A DNA stretch of 64,000 nucleotides. Source: Chloroflexota bacterium (GTDB lineage Bacteria > Chloroflexota > Anaerolineae > Promineifilales > Promineifilaceae). The stretch spans positions 1 through 64,000 of the forward strand of contig JAKEFB010000308.1 of NCBI GenBank assembly GCA_022616275.1. Direction: 5' to 3'. Made by a program: the position numbers and the translations under genes. The notes below the pieces were generated by a model, which ran no database searches, had not been told where the DNA came from, and saw only the letters and a program-made list of their open reading frames with translations. Positions 52,289-61,838 of the stretch are shown here, one piece after another; position 1 is the stretch's first letter, and the number at the start of each line of letters is the position of its first letter.

Positions 52289-53618
52289 CACTGAGATCCA
52301 CCGTAAAGCTCTTTTCCCGGCCGCTGCCAACAGCCATCCGTTCCATGGCCGTCAATAACCCCAGGATTAGCCAAAATACCAGGCCCGGTTTAGAACCAGG
52401 AGCCAGCGCATCCGTAAGCCCGTAAACGTGCAGCCCAATCAGCCCCGCCAAAAGTCCCAGGGCCAACGGCCGCAATTGTACATGCTCTTTAGCGACCCGC
52501 CAGCCGATGCAGACGGCAACACTCAAGATCGCCAGGTAACTGATTAACCCGGCCAGACCCAGGTCAAGCGCCACCTGCAAAAAGATATTGTGCGCGTGCG
52601 CAATATCATAGGTGGGAGAGACGGCAATGGGATACAGACGCTGAACGACACGCCGGAACGTTCCCAACCCGGTGCCGGTCAAAGGAAAATCTTCTATGCC
52701 GGACAACGCCCACAACCACACCTCTTTGCGAAAGTTAATTGTCGTCAATTGTCCCAAGACCGTTTCCCGGGGCGGTTCCTCCCATACGCTCTGCAGCCGC
52801 TCTGGACCGATTTGCCACAAGATCCCTACCCCACCAATCACCAATAATGCCAGGCCAACCCAGATGGCCCGCTTCTTAGGCGAGCGAGGCAACACCAGCG
52901 CCCATAAAACGAAGAGAGCCGCCAGGCCGGCAGTCCCCCCTATCCAGCCGCTACGCGACTGCGTCAGAATCAACAGCGCACTGATCGCCCCGGTCAGGAG
53001 AAGCAGACCTGCCAGACATACGCCCCTCAAGCGTTCCGGCCGCCAGCCAACCAGGGCGGAAACCAAAACTGGGAGATAAAACAAGATCGTCCCGGCCAAC
53101 TGGTTCGTCTGCACACCGGCCTCCGGGAATCCAGGCAGCGGGAACAGGCGTGGCTGGAATTTGCTTAACAGCGCCTCCAAGACAGGCACCTTCACCCGCC
53201 ATTCGCCGTCAATAATTCCTATCAAAACAAAGCCAACGCCCAACGCCAAAAACGCAACGACACCCCAACGCAACTGGCCCGGCTCCTTCACCACCGTCCC
53301 CAGGTAGCGCCAGGTCGTCAGACCTATAACCAGCCCCGTCACCTTCGGCAACGTTAAATCAGGATCGGCCGTGACCAGGGTGCCGGCGACGACGGCTAAT
53401 CCCCAGACCAGCAGCGCTGCATTAAAGGGTGTCGCCGCTAACGGCCTTCGCTCCACCACCCACGGCCATAACCAGAGAGCTATCGTGAGCAATAACGCTA
53501 CCACCGTTCCCGGGACAAACAGCGTCGGAAAAAGCAGCCAGGGCATGATAACCAGTAAAACGATACCCTCCTGCCAGAAACGCGCCGGCCGATGTTGGGG
53601 CCACAGCTCAGTAAGCAC
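52281..53618 (-). CDS. O-antigen ligase/polymerase family protein
   Basis: A 445-residue polytopic membrane protein with about ten segments and the Wzy_C/WaaL loop: TQSRSGWIGGTAGLAALFV, and later PLTGTGLGTFRRVV with PTYDIAHAHNIFLQVALDLG. The H-x2-N-x-F/Y stretch is the usual active region that binds the undecaprenyl-linked chain. It could polymerise repeat units or ligate the polymer to an acceptor. It starts with GTG and overlaps the sugar-transferase gene by 11 nt. Confidence 0.85.
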   Translation of the reverse strand: MLTELWPQHRPARFWQEGIVLLVIMPWLLFPTLFVPGTVVALLLTIALWLWPWVVERRPLAATPFNAALLVWGLAVVAGTLVTADPDLTLPKVTGLVIGLTTWRYLGTVVKEPGQLRWGVVAFLALGVGFVLIGIIDGEWRVKVPVLEALLSKFQPRLFPLPGFPEAGVQTNQLAGTILFYLPVLVSALVGWRPERLRGVCLAGLLLLTGAISALLILTQSRSGWIGGTAGLAALFVLWALVLPRSPKKRAIWVGLALLVIGGVGILWQIGPERLQSVWEEPPRETVLGQLTTINFRKEVWLWALSGIEDFPLTGTGLGTFRRVVQRLYPIAVSPTYDIAHAHNIFLQVALDLGLAGLISYLAILSVAVCIGWRVAKEHVQLRPLALGLLAGLIGLHVYGLTDALAPGSKPGLVFWLILGLLTAMERMAVGSGREKSFTVDLSDD

Positions 53619-55014
53619 CCGTGCCCCGCAACACCACCCACAGCGTCTTAAGCAGGATGTAAACGTCCATCCATAGGGAGTAATTTTGGATGTAATAAAG
53701 ATCGTCCTCGGTATTCAGGTGCATCGGTTTGTTGGCCCGGCCGTTAACCTGCCACCATCCCGTAATTCCCTGAGGCACGGCAAAGCGTTTGCGCTGCCAC
53801 ATCTCATACCCGTTCACCAACCAGGGCAGTTCCGGCCGCGGTCCGACCATACTCATCTCCCCTTTCAACACGTTGAACAATTGCGGTAGCTCGTCAAGAC
53901 TTGTGCGGCGCAGAAAGCGGCCGATCCGTGTTATACGCGGATCATTAGCCTTCTTAAAGATAATGTATCCTTCGGGCGTGACTTCGTTCATACTTTCTTG
54001 TTGCTTTTCGGCACCTACAATCATAGAACGGAATTTGTACATGGTAAAGGGCCTGCCGTTCTCCCCAATCCGCTCCTGGCGAAAAAGGACCGGCCCCGGC
54101 GAGGCTGCTTTTAAGATCAGCGCGATGAAGGCCATCAACGGCAATGTCGCTAGGATCAGAAAACCGCTGACTACGAGGTCGAAAAGGCGTTTCATCAGCC
54201 GCTCCACGTCGTTGAGCGCCGGATCGCGCAAGCTAATCATCGGCAGGCCGCCGAAGTCATTGACCGAGGCGCGGTAGAGAGCCAGGCTGAAATAATCGGG
54301 AATCACCTGCACCCGAACGGGCAGATCGTGCAACTTCAACACCAGTTCGTTAATCCGCGCATACGCCCACTGTGGCAGCGCAATGACCACGTCGTCAACC
54401 GCCATCCTTTCCACCACCTGGCGCACCTCCTCCACCCGGCCGAGAATAGGGAGATTTTGATCGCGTTTGGCCGGATCATCGTCCAGGTAACCAGTTAAGC
54501 GCAGGCCTGTCCATTCGTAGGCCCGGATCATCTCGCCCATTCGCTGGCCACAGCGGCCGGCGCCAACAATGAGCACCCGGCTCTCGGCCGGCGGCACGTG
54601 GAGGAGTTTGAGGATAGGGCGAGCCAGCAACCGCCAGCCTAATAGAAATATTAGGTTGAGTACGACGAACAGGACGAGCAGCCAGCGAGAAAATTCACGC
54701 AAAAAAAAGTACAGCAGGCCAGCCAGGATCAGCGTAGCCAGTCCCACAGCCAGCGTCACCACTTGCAGTTCATCTACGACCCTGTAGGTGCGTTTTGGGT
54801 CGTAAACAGAAGCAAGAAACAAAACACAGGCCCATAGCAAGGGAACCACCAGATAAAGGTAAACAGGTATCTGGATCGTCGGCACACGAATGACAAAAGG
54901 AAAAAGAGGCAGCACAGGCCGTAAAATGCCGGCAATAATCAAGGCCAACAACGTCAACCCTGTATCGAAAATCAGAGATAGGACGGCAAAATTCACACTA
55001 AAGCGATGAATCAT
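53608..55014 (-). CDS. Polyprenyl-phosphate sugar-1-phosphate transferase (WbaP/WcaJ type)
   Basis: A 468-residue initiating glycosylphosphotransferase. Four N-terminal membrane segments lead to a CoA-binding-like Rossmann domain (VLIVGAGRCGQRMGEMI, DDPAKRDQNLPILGRV), a fifth hydrophobic helix (LFDLVVSGFLILATLPLMAF) and the catalytic domain: GPVLFRQERIGENGRPF, MYKFRSM, FLRRTSLDELPQLFNVLKGE, SMVGPRP and ITGWWQVNGR. It should transfer a sugar phosphate from a UDP-sugar to undecaprenyl phosphate, the first step of the polysaccharide. GGAGG precedes the ATG. Confidence 0.94.
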   Translation of the reverse strand: MIHRFSVNFAVLSLIFDTGLTLLALIIAGILRPVLPLFPFVIRVPTIQIPVYLYLVVPLLWACVLFLASVYDPKRTYRVVDELQVVTLAVGLATLILAGLLYFFLREFSRWLLVLFVVLNLIFLLGWRLLARPILKLLHVPPAESRVLIVGAGRCGQRMGEMIRAYEWTGLRLTGYLDDDPAKRDQNLPILGRVEEVRQVVERMAVDDVVIALPQWAYARINELVLKLHDLPVRVQVIPDYFSLALYRASVNDFGGLPMISLRDPALNDVERLMKRLFDLVVSGFLILATLPLMAFIALILKAASPGPVLFRQERIGENGRPFTMYKFRSMIVGAEKQQESMNEVTPEGYIIFKKANDPRITRIGRFLRRTSLDELPQLFNVLKGEMSMVGPRPELPWLVNGYEMWQRKRFAVPQGITGWWQVNGRANKPMHLNTEDDLYYIQNYSLWMDVYILLKTLWVVLRGTGAY

Positions 55015-55036
55015 CTCTTCCTCCCGTAGGGTGGTG

Positions 55037-55828
55037 TCATGTTAAGTCGCCAGGTAGTAAGTTGAAACGCTCTTTAAGCACCCGCCATAAAAAACGTGGA
55101 TTCCCCACAATATAACGTCGCCAAAGACGGCGTGGCTCAATCACCAACCGGCCGAGCCACTCCAGCCCGTGATTGGTCATCCAGGACGATGGCCGGCGCA
55201 ATTCGCCGGAAATATAATCAAAGACAGCGCCGCCCGTCAGCGCCACGTGAACATCTAGCCGCTCCCAATTTTCCATCAACCATCGCTCCTGCAGCGGCAT
55301 ACCAAAGCCGACAATCAAAATGTCAGGCTGGAGCCTGTTAATCTCCTCCACCACAGCTTTGTTTTCTGAATCCTCGCGCTCTTTGTTAAAGTAACCATCC
55401 TGTACCCCGACAATTTCCAGCCTGGGATAGCGTTGCTCAAGACGTTCCACGGCGCGCTGGACCACCCCCGGTCTTGCGCCCAACAGGAACAGAGTGTGGC
55501 CTCGTTCTGCACAAAAATCGGCTAACTGCCATATCCAGTCGGCGTAAGTGATACGTTGGGGCAGGTGGTAGCCGAGGATACGTGCACCCAACCGCACCCC
55601 GGCCCCATCACAAAAAACTACCCTGGCATTGTTCAAGAGACGACGCAGCCAGGCCAACTCGTAGGCCAGGTTCAGACAGTGAACGTTCACATTCAGCACC
55701 AGGCTGTGACGCCCATTCCGAATTTCGTCATCAATCTGCTGGTGTAGCAGCGCGACAGTTAAGGCGTGAACCCGTACGCCCAGAATATTAATCTGGTTGG
55801 CAACCTCCACTGGCTCAACCATTGCCAC
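55037..55828 (-). CDS. WecG/TagA/CpsF family glycosyltransferase
   Basis: A 263-residue GT26 enzyme. Visible are VLNVNVHCLNLAYELAWLRR, VFCDGAGVRLGARILG, the DG-x-G binding region, LFLLGARPGVVQRAVERL, PDILIVGFGMPLQERWL and GGAVFDYISGELRRPSSW. Family members use UDP-ManNAc or related sugars to add the second residue to the lipid-linked primer, which fits its place beside the initiating transferase. GTG 55828 fits the GAAGGG site better than ATG 55822. Confidence 0.92.
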   Translation of the reverse strand: MAMVEPVEVANQINILGVRVHALTVALLHQQIDDEIRNGRHSLVLNVNVHCLNLAYELAWLRRLLNNARVVFCDGAGVRLGARILGYHLPQRITYADWIWQLADFCAERGHTLFLLGARPGVVQRAVERLEQRYPRLEIVGVQDGYFNKEREDSENKAVVEEINRLQPDILIVGFGMPLQERWLMENWERLDVHVALTGGAVFDYISGELRRPSSWMTNHGLEWLGRLVIEPRRLWRRYIVGNPRFLWRVLKERFNLLPGDLT

Positions 55829-55864
55829 GTTTATACCCTTCTCTTGAAATCCGCTCCTTTTTAC

Positions 55865-56779
55865 TCACCAAAAAGTGTAATTAAAACGAGGCAAGACCGG
55901 AGCGCCCAGCAGGCCAAGAGCTGCTTTCGTAACCGGGTGCATTTGATGGCGCCACTCCTCGTCAGGTTCAATTCTAAGAGGGACCTGCGAAAACCGGAGA
56001 GGATTGCCGCCCACGCTGTGTGTCGGTAGAACCAATACCTGGTCTGCCTCCAAGTGGGCCAGGTCAATCCCCTGAAATCCCAATGCCGCCAGGGCCTGCC
56101 CAAGCGCGGGCCCTGGCGCCTGAACAAAATCCTCGTAGCGCAGCACCGTATAATACGCCAATTGGCGTCCCAGGCGAGCAATAGAGCTATTTTCAACGCT
56201 CCAGGCCAGCATGGCCAGCGCCGCCGAACGGTGCGGCATCTGGGTCCTCTCTCCAGTCACAGCCAGTTCCCGCTTCCGCCGGCGGCTCCAGGAATAAGCA
56301 ACCGCCCGGCCGTCACGCACCAGGTGCAGCACACGCAAGTCAACGCCGGCAATTCGGCGCAGCAAAGCCAGATGTGAGGGAACCTTAGAGGAATCAACAA
56401 TGATCTGCTGCTCTGATGACTCCCAAATAGCCTGGTATAACTCGCCTGTCCGGCGAGTAATCGCCGCCAGGTCACCACCCCAGGCGTTAAGACCCGTGCT
56501 TAGTGCTGGTATGTTCCGCGTGCGGTCCACCCGGCCGGCCAGCACTGCCAGTTGCCCGACGTTCACCGCATAAACGTTGTGCAACTGCTTGGCGACAGCC
56601 GACCAAAAAACACATTCGGCTAAAGGCGTTCCGCACCCACAGCGAACGTCACCCTGATGCAGATATTCCCAAAAGTAACGTACTTCGCCAACCGAGAAGA
56701 AACCTGGCACATTGCCTAGAATCATCTCCAGCAACGTCGAACCGCTGCGGCCGGCCCCGCCGATATAAAGGATTTTCAT
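55865..56779 (-). CDS. Sulfotransferase
   Basis: A 304-residue PAPS-dependent sulfotransferase. The 5'-phosphosulfate loop is YIGGAGRSGSTLLEMIL (residues 5-21) and the 3'-phosphate-binding part is IIVDSSKVPSHLALL and VLHLVRDGRAVAYSWSRRRK. The C-terminus has RYEDFVQAPGPAL. A second copy of the same class is at 59316. In a polysaccharide operon it probably sulfates sugar residues of the product. Its ATG overlaps the previous stop by one base (TAATG). Confidence 0.9.
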   Translation of the reverse strand: MKILYIGGAGRSGSTLLEMILGNVPGFFSVGEVRYFWEYLHQGDVRCGCGTPLAECVFWSAVAKQLHNVYAVNVGQLAVLAGRVDRTRNIPALSTGLNAWGGDLAAITRRTGELYQAIWESSEQQIIVDSSKVPSHLALLRRIAGVDLRVLHLVRDGRAVAYSWSRRRKRELAVTGERTQMPHRSAALAMLAWSVENSSIARLGRQLAYYTVLRYEDFVQAPGPALGQALAALGFQGIDLAHLEADQVLVLPTHSVGGNPLRFSQVPLRIEPDEEWRHQMHPVTKAALGLLGAPVLPRFNYTFW

Positions 56780-58125
56780 TAGCTCCTATCAGCCCCCGTT
56801 TCGTAGAGACGCCGCGCCGAAAGTAACAAGGCAAAAATCAGCCAGGTAATGATCATCGTCGTAGCATCAAGGTCCAGAACGGTACTCGTTGAACTGATCA
56901 GAAAAACAATAAAGATCCACCGTCCATAACTTAGAAATGTGGCCACTTCCCGTTGGTGGCCCGCAACCATCTCTGCCGGCGGCCGGGTATCACGCCACAG
57001 AGCCCACCAGACCCCCATAAAGATCGCAAATCCTACTAACCCATATTTATACAATATAGCCAGATAGTAGCTGTGCGAACCGGCCGGGAGGGCAAAACCG
57101 GGGATATCACGTTGTGTTCCCCAGCCAAACAACGGCCTATCGAGAAAGCCCTGCCACGTTTCCTGGTAGACAATTGAGCGCGCGTCCAGACTGCCTGCAC
57201 GAGCATTGAGAAAGGCGGCGTAAAGCTGCTCCAACAATTGCCCCTCGAAGAGATAGGTAACGACGATAACGCTGATGCCGACGACAATCCCAACCCTGAT
57301 CCAGCGGCGGATTGGTGAAACAGCAGCCAATTGGTACACGCCTCCAACGAACAGCGCGATGGTGGCCGTGCGGCCGGTCGTCGCCGCCAGGTTAACTAGC
57401 AGTAAAAGCACAATACCTCCCCAAAGCGCTTTCTTAGTTATTTTATTGGCTCGCTCGACGGCAAACAGCGCAATTGGGACGGTGATGGCCAGCGCCAGGG
57501 CATAAACAGTGGCAAACAAAAAAAAGCTATTCACTCGAAAATAGGGGAGGCTAAAAAACCACGCCTCCTGGCCAATGGTGCGGAAAGCAATGCGCCCCCC
57601 GTAGGATGTATCGGCTATCCACTCTGGCAAGATGGCACCCGCGGCCGACATAAACGATGGTTGCCACAACCGGGCCATACCCAACAGCCCAAGCGCCGCG
57701 GCAACCGTCATGGCGATCAGCAGACTTATCAATAGAAAGCGAATATCACGCCACCCGGTAATTCGGTTTGGTAGAATCAAAACGAGCAAGGCCGACGCAC
57801 CGTAAACCAGGAAAGTCTGGCCAAACGAAAGGTAACGTGCCCTCTCGACAATAAAAAAGCTGGAAATGATCTGTGCAACCAAAAACAGGAAAAACCATCG
57901 GGCCGTTGGCGTCAACACCGGTCGGGCTTTCCGCACGGCAAATTCCCACAAGCCAATACCGGCCAGCGCTACCGGCCAGACAAACTGCTCGACGCCCAGA
58001 ACCCACCACAGCGGCAGCAGCAGGAAGAGGTATCCCACCAGCGTGATGGTAGTCCCAGGCAACGACATTCTTTCCCGCCACAGGGCAAGCCGTGGTCTGG
58101 ATACGTTCAGCGGCGAATCCGTCAT
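56779..58125 (-). CDS. O-antigen polymerase/ligase-like membrane protein
   Basis: A 448-residue membrane protein with about ten segments. The Wzy_C-type loop is RTATIALFVGGVYQLAA, and the late conserved block is FGWGTQRDIPGFALPAGSHSYYLAILYKYGLVGF, where GSHSYYL replaces the usual H-N-x-Y. This is the second such protein in the operon, so one probably polymerises and the other ligates or terminates. The start overlaps the end of the glycosyltransferase gene (ATGA). Confidence 0.82.
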   Translation of the reverse strand: MTDSPLNVSRPRLALWRERMSLPGTTITLVGYLFLLLPLWWVLGVEQFVWPVALAGIGLWEFAVRKARPVLTPTARWFFLFLVAQIISSFFIVERARYLSFGQTFLVYGASALLVLILPNRITGWRDIRFLLISLLIAMTVAAALGLLGMARLWQPSFMSAAGAILPEWIADTSYGGRIAFRTIGQEAWFFSLPYFRVNSFFLFATVYALALAITVPIALFAVERANKITKKALWGGIVLLLLVNLAATTGRTATIALFVGGVYQLAAVSPIRRWIRVGIVVGISVIVVTYLFEGQLLEQLYAAFLNARAGSLDARSIVYQETWQGFLDRPLFGWGTQRDIPGFALPAGSHSYYLAILYKYGLVGFAIFMGVWWALWRDTRPPAEMVAGHQREVATFLSYGRWIFIVFLISSTSTVLDLDATTMIITWLIFALLLSARRLYETGADRS

Positions 58126-59273
58126 CCGCTATGCCTCGCAGCGCCCTGGTGGCGTTCGGTCAGGCGCAACGTAAACGCCGCTTCAATTTGGTCAAGGCGT
58201 TGTTGCCAGCTATTCTCCCGGGCACACTGCAAACGCCGGGTTGGCAGCGCTGGGTCTTCCTTTATAGCTGCTTCAATGGCCGCCAAAAAGGCCTCTTCTG
58301 TCTGGCATCGGTAAAACAAATCGCCAAACTGGGCCAGGCTGTCCAGGCCAATAGCCACGGTAGGTTTTCCGGCCGCCAGGCATTCAAACGTCTTGGCCGG
58401 AATAACGGCCGGCATATGCGCCGCTCGTCTGTAAGGCAGCAGCAACACGTCCACGTCCGCCAATAACTGGGGGATTCGTTCGTGGACAACCGCGCCGATA
58501 AATTCAGTTTGTGGCCCAAATCCCTCCAGCTTGACCCGTGGCGGACCAATGAGCCGCAAGAGATAGTGGTGGCTGACCCGGCGCAGTAACGCCACATCTA
58601 TGCTCGCTCCAATACTGCCAAAGTAGGCGCAGAGGGGTCGCCCAGCCATACTGGTCTTCTTACGCCGTGCCTGGTCGAAAAGTTCAAAATGAACGGCCGG
58701 CATCACCTGCAACACGTGCCGGTGCAGGCTCCGCATGCGCTCATAAAGGTAAGGTGAATCTGCAAAGACAACGTCGGCCTGCCCCAGAAGCTCTTTTTCC
58801 AACTGCTCTAATCCCCTCGCATACGGATCGTTCAGCCAATCAGCCACACAATCGTAAACGGCAAGGTCAGGCCGGAGACATTGCTGCAGCGTCAACGAAG
58901 CCCCAGTGGGTAGATAGTTTATCACGATCAGTGGCCGGGCCAGGCCCAGGCGATCCACCTTGCGGCCGATGCCCGGCACAAAAAACCGCCTGTTCATCCA
59001 TTGAGGAATGCGGCCGGCGTCGGGCAGCAGGCGTGGCGAGAGAAGCTGCACGGCTGCACTTTCACTTTGAACACACGATCCAGCCTCGCGCCCGTTCCCT
59101 GTCAGCCGGGCCGCGACCCGCTGCCAGCTCTCAGGGCCAGGCCACCGCTTGGGCAACGGTTCAACAAAAACAACCTGGTAGCCTCTATCAGCCAGGCCTG
59201 AAGCGATATCGTGGTGTCTTTGCCAGGTGAAATGCCAATGCACCGACGAAATGATGACAATACTCCCTTTCAT
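58122..59273 (-). CDS. GT4-like glycosyltransferase
   Basis: A 383-residue GT-B fold enzyme. The N-terminus reads IVIISSVHWHFTWQRHHDIASGLADRGYQVVFVEP, as in teichuronic/capsule glycosyltransferases of the TuaH kind. The central part has LAVYDCVADW and DVVFADSPYLYERM, and the C-terminal domain AYFGSIGASIDVALL, LADVDVLLLPYRR and AKTFECLAAGKPTVAIGL. Donor and acceptor are unknown. It is tightly packed in the operon. Confidence 0.85.
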   Translation of the reverse strand: MKGSIVIISSVHWHFTWQRHHDIASGLADRGYQVVFVEPLPKRWPGPESWQRVAARLTGNGREAGSCVQSESAAVQLLSPRLLPDAGRIPQWMNRRFFVPGIGRKVDRLGLARPLIVINYLPTGASLTLQQCLRPDLAVYDCVADWLNDPYARGLEQLEKELLGQADVVFADSPYLYERMRSLHRHVLQVMPAVHFELFDQARRKKTSMAGRPLCAYFGSIGASIDVALLRRVSHHYLLRLIGPPRVKLEGFGPQTEFIGAVVHERIPQLLADVDVLLLPYRRAAHMPAVIPAKTFECLAAGKPTVAIGLDSLAQFGDLFYRCQTEEAFLAAIEAAIKEDPALPTRRLQCARENSWQQRLDQIEAAFTLRLTERHQGAARHSG

Positions 59274-59315
59274 CCTCTTCTAGCTGCGTCTGATCTCCGA
59301 CATGACTATCCCCGG

Positions 59316-60302
59316 TCAGGAAACTGGCCCCAATCGCGATTGTTTCTTACGACTTAAGCCACTGGCATACCCATATTTAAGCAACAATGGCCAGGTAATG
59401 AGGGTTACTGCCAGTCGTTCGCGAGGCGCCATTTTTTCTTGCCACTCTTCATCCGGCTTAATGGTGACTACACCCTGTTGGAAACGATCAGGGTTACCGG
59501 CAATAGTGTGCTCTTTCACGGTTAGATGGAGTAAATTTCCTTCCAGGGAGACGGCCGGCTGGCCGGCTAGCTGAAGATTCGCTGTAACTTGCTCCACGGT
59601 TGCCAGGGGCGAGCGGACAAAATCTTCATACCGGACGAAGGTATACTCCTGCGGACCTTTTCCAGCAAATGCCAGGTCAAGAGTCATATTCCAATACAAC
59701 CACTCTCCGGCCACCCTTATCGGTGGGTGTCTACGCATGTACACCTGCCGATCCACAATTTCCGGCCGTAATTTCTCCCGTGACCACGAAAAGGCAACGG
59801 CTCGACTATCACGCACCAGGTGCAAAATATGCGCCTCAATTCCTGGCAAGCTCCTGACAAAAAAGGCCGTTGAGAGGTCTTTGGAAGAATCGACGATAAT
59901 TTCGGCGCCCGAAACGTCTCCTATTGCTTGGTAAAGACCAACCACGATCTCAGCATACTGCTGCCACTTTTGGTGGTAACTCCGGCTTGGCCAACGTGAC
60001 AGCATCTGCGGCATATGACGCACACGATCAACAGACCATTTTAGCCGCTGGATCACCTCGATAGGCATTGGCTCAGGACCGCCAAAAGCGTGCCCGACTA
60101 CCGCCTGCCAGAATTCGCAACTCTGAAAAGACCTGCCACAGCCGCACAGGTGGTTTTCGACAAAACCGCGCTCCCACACATGCTTAAGCTCACCCACCGA
60201 CACAAAACTGCTGCCCGTTTGGCTGAGTATACGGGCCAGCAGCGTGCTGCCGCTGCGGCCGGATCCGGCAATATATAAGACTCTGACGTTCCTGTTATTC
60301 AC
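59316..60302 (-). CDS. Sulfotransferase
   Basis: A 328-residue PAPS-dependent sulfotransferase, paralogous to the one at 55865. Motifs are LYIAGSGRSGSTLLARIL at the N-terminus, EIIVDSSKDLSTAFFV, ILHLVRDSRAVAFSWSREK and RYEDFVRSPLATV. Cysteine clusters (HLCGCGRSFQSCEFW) near residue 55 are shared with the other copy (CGCGTPLAECVFW) and may bind metal. It starts with GTG 60302, with AAAGG directly before; no ATG fits. Confidence 0.9.
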   Translation of the reverse strand: MNNRNVRVLYIAGSGRSGSTLLARILSQTGSSFVSVGELKHVWERGFVENHLCGCGRSFQSCEFWQAVVGHAFGGPEPMPIEVIQRLKWSVDRVRHMPQMLSRWPSRSYHQKWQQYAEIVVGLYQAIGDVSGAEIIVDSSKDLSTAFFVRSLPGIEAHILHLVRDSRAVAFSWSREKLRPEIVDRQVYMRRHPPIRVAGEWLYWNMTLDLAFAGKGPQEYTFVRYEDFVRSPLATVEQVTANLQLAGQPAVSLEGNLLHLTVKEHTIAGNPDRFQQGVVTIKPDEEWQEKMAPRERLAVTLITWPLLLKYGYASGLSRKKQSRLGPVS

Positions 60303-60305
60303 CCT

Positions 60306-61838
60306 TTAAGCCAGCCCTATCCGGGATTGAATCATCCGAATAAATTCCCTATCTTCGCTATCCAGCTTCAACAAAAGTAACATGATAGCAAACACCAGAC
60401 CAGCGGCGGCTGTCGAAATGACTACGTTGTGCGCCGGCGAATCCAGCCTGGCCAGTCGCAACAGGGCCAGGGCTACTGCCGCCGCGGCCGCGGCCGCACT
60501 TCCCTTCAGGTAACGGTGATCATACGGCCAGACCCTTATCACGTGCCGCACGTGAAACAGCCCAATCAGGAAAAGGCCACTCACGGCTATTGTCGTTGCC
60601 AGTGCCGCACCGGTCATGCCCAGGCGGGGGATAAGCAACCAGTTTAAGGCAACATTCACCACCGTCATGGCTGCTGAGATGAGGAACCAGTGATTGGGCC
60701 GGCCAGTCATAATCAACAAAAAGCCTACGGCGCCAACGGCAACGTTGACAAATTGCCCAATTGTTAGAATAAACAACGGCCACGAGCCGCCGGCATACTC
60801 GCCACCGTAAACAACACTCATAACATCACCTGGTATAAAAAAGATCACCAGGAACAATGGTAAACTGACATACAATGCCCATTTAGTGCTCACCCGGAAC
60901 AGTTCTTCCAACTGCTCCATATCTCGCCGGTGATATAGATCGGCAATCATTGGGGCTAAGATGGCATTAAAGCCGTTAACAATCAGGGCAAACGTTGTTG
61001 AGAATTGGGAGGCTGCCTGGTAAATACCTACGTCGGCCGGCGTGTGAAAATACCCAATAAAAAGGCGGTCAACCCGGTAAATGAAAAGGCCGGACATCGC
61101 TGCCAGTGCTGTGGGGAGTGAAAAAGCCAGTAGCTCTTTGGGGGGTGTCCTCAGTTTAAGCGGCGCTTTGACCGCCTCTGGGAAAAGGCGGATGACGTAA
61201 TACAATGCTGCTGCCACAGCTACAGCCAGAGCCAGGACGCTGGCCACGACAGCCCCTTGTAACCGCGATCCGAACTGATACAGCAGCAGGAAAAACGCCA
61301 GGCCGACTGCTGGTGGGATTATCTCTTCAGTGTAAACGGCAAAGCGCATCCGTTTAGAAATACGGGTAATCCCAGCCGCTACCCGCAAGCCAGCCAATAA
61401 AGGAAAGGCCACTGCAAACCAGCGCAGCACGGAAACCAGCGCCGGATCGTGAAACACCTGTTGGGCCAGCCAGGGTGCCGCCAGAAACTGACCCATGCCG
61501 GCCAGCACACTGGCAACGAAGGTTAACCCTAGCGACTGAAACAGGAGGCCCTTAAAACCGGCGTTATCCTTGTCCTGATAAGAAGTACCGTAGTGAATGG
61601 CGCCGTTGTGCATCCCCAGCGTTGCCAGCACCCCAACGATGCGCAGCACAGTCCAACCAATGGCGTAGAGTCCAAAGGCTTCGGGGCCAAGGAGTCGGGC
61701 CACGGCTACCTGCCGCACCACGTCTATGCTGCGGCCGACTAAAGTACCCGTCAGCGCTACTCCGGCGCCGGCCGCCAGAGTCTTGACGCCTTTACCAACA
61801 ACACCTGGTCCGGCGGCATCCTTCACCTTCGGCGTCAT
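60306..61838 (-). CDS. Wzx-like polysaccharide flippase
   Basis: A 510-residue MATE/MOP-superfamily protein with about 14 membrane segments, of the polysaccharide biosynthesis (PF13440/RfbX) type: GVALTGTLVGRSIDVVRQVA, RLLGPEAFGLYAIGWTVLR, then GLFIYRVDRLFIGYFHTPADVGIYQAA and PMIADLYHRRDMEQLE. It should flip the lipid-linked repeat unit across the membrane. Start and stop overlap or abut its neighbours (ATGA with the TPR gene). Confidence 0.92.
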   Translation of the reverse strand: MTPKVKDAAGPGVVGKGVKTLAAGAGVALTGTLVGRSIDVVRQVAVARLLGPEAFGLYAIGWTVLRIVGVLATLGMHNGAIHYGTSYQDKDNAGFKGLLFQSLGLTFVASVLAGMGQFLAAPWLAQQVFHDPALVSVLRWFAVAFPLLAGLRVAAGITRISKRMRFAVYTEEIIPPAVGLAFFLLLYQFGSRLQGAVVASVLALAVAVAAALYYVIRLFPEAVKAPLKLRTPPKELLAFSLPTALAAMSGLFIYRVDRLFIGYFHTPADVGIYQAASQFSTTFALIVNGFNAILAPMIADLYHRRDMEQLEELFRVSTKWALYVSLPLFLVIFFIPGDVMSVVYGGEYAGGSWPLFILTIGQFVNVAVGAVGFLLIMTGRPNHWFLISAAMTVVNVALNWLLIPRLGMTGAALATTIAVSGLFLIGLFHVRHVIRVWPYDHRYLKGSAAAAAAAVALALLRLARLDSPAHNVVISTAAAGLVFAIMLLLLKLDSEDREFIRMIQSRIGLA

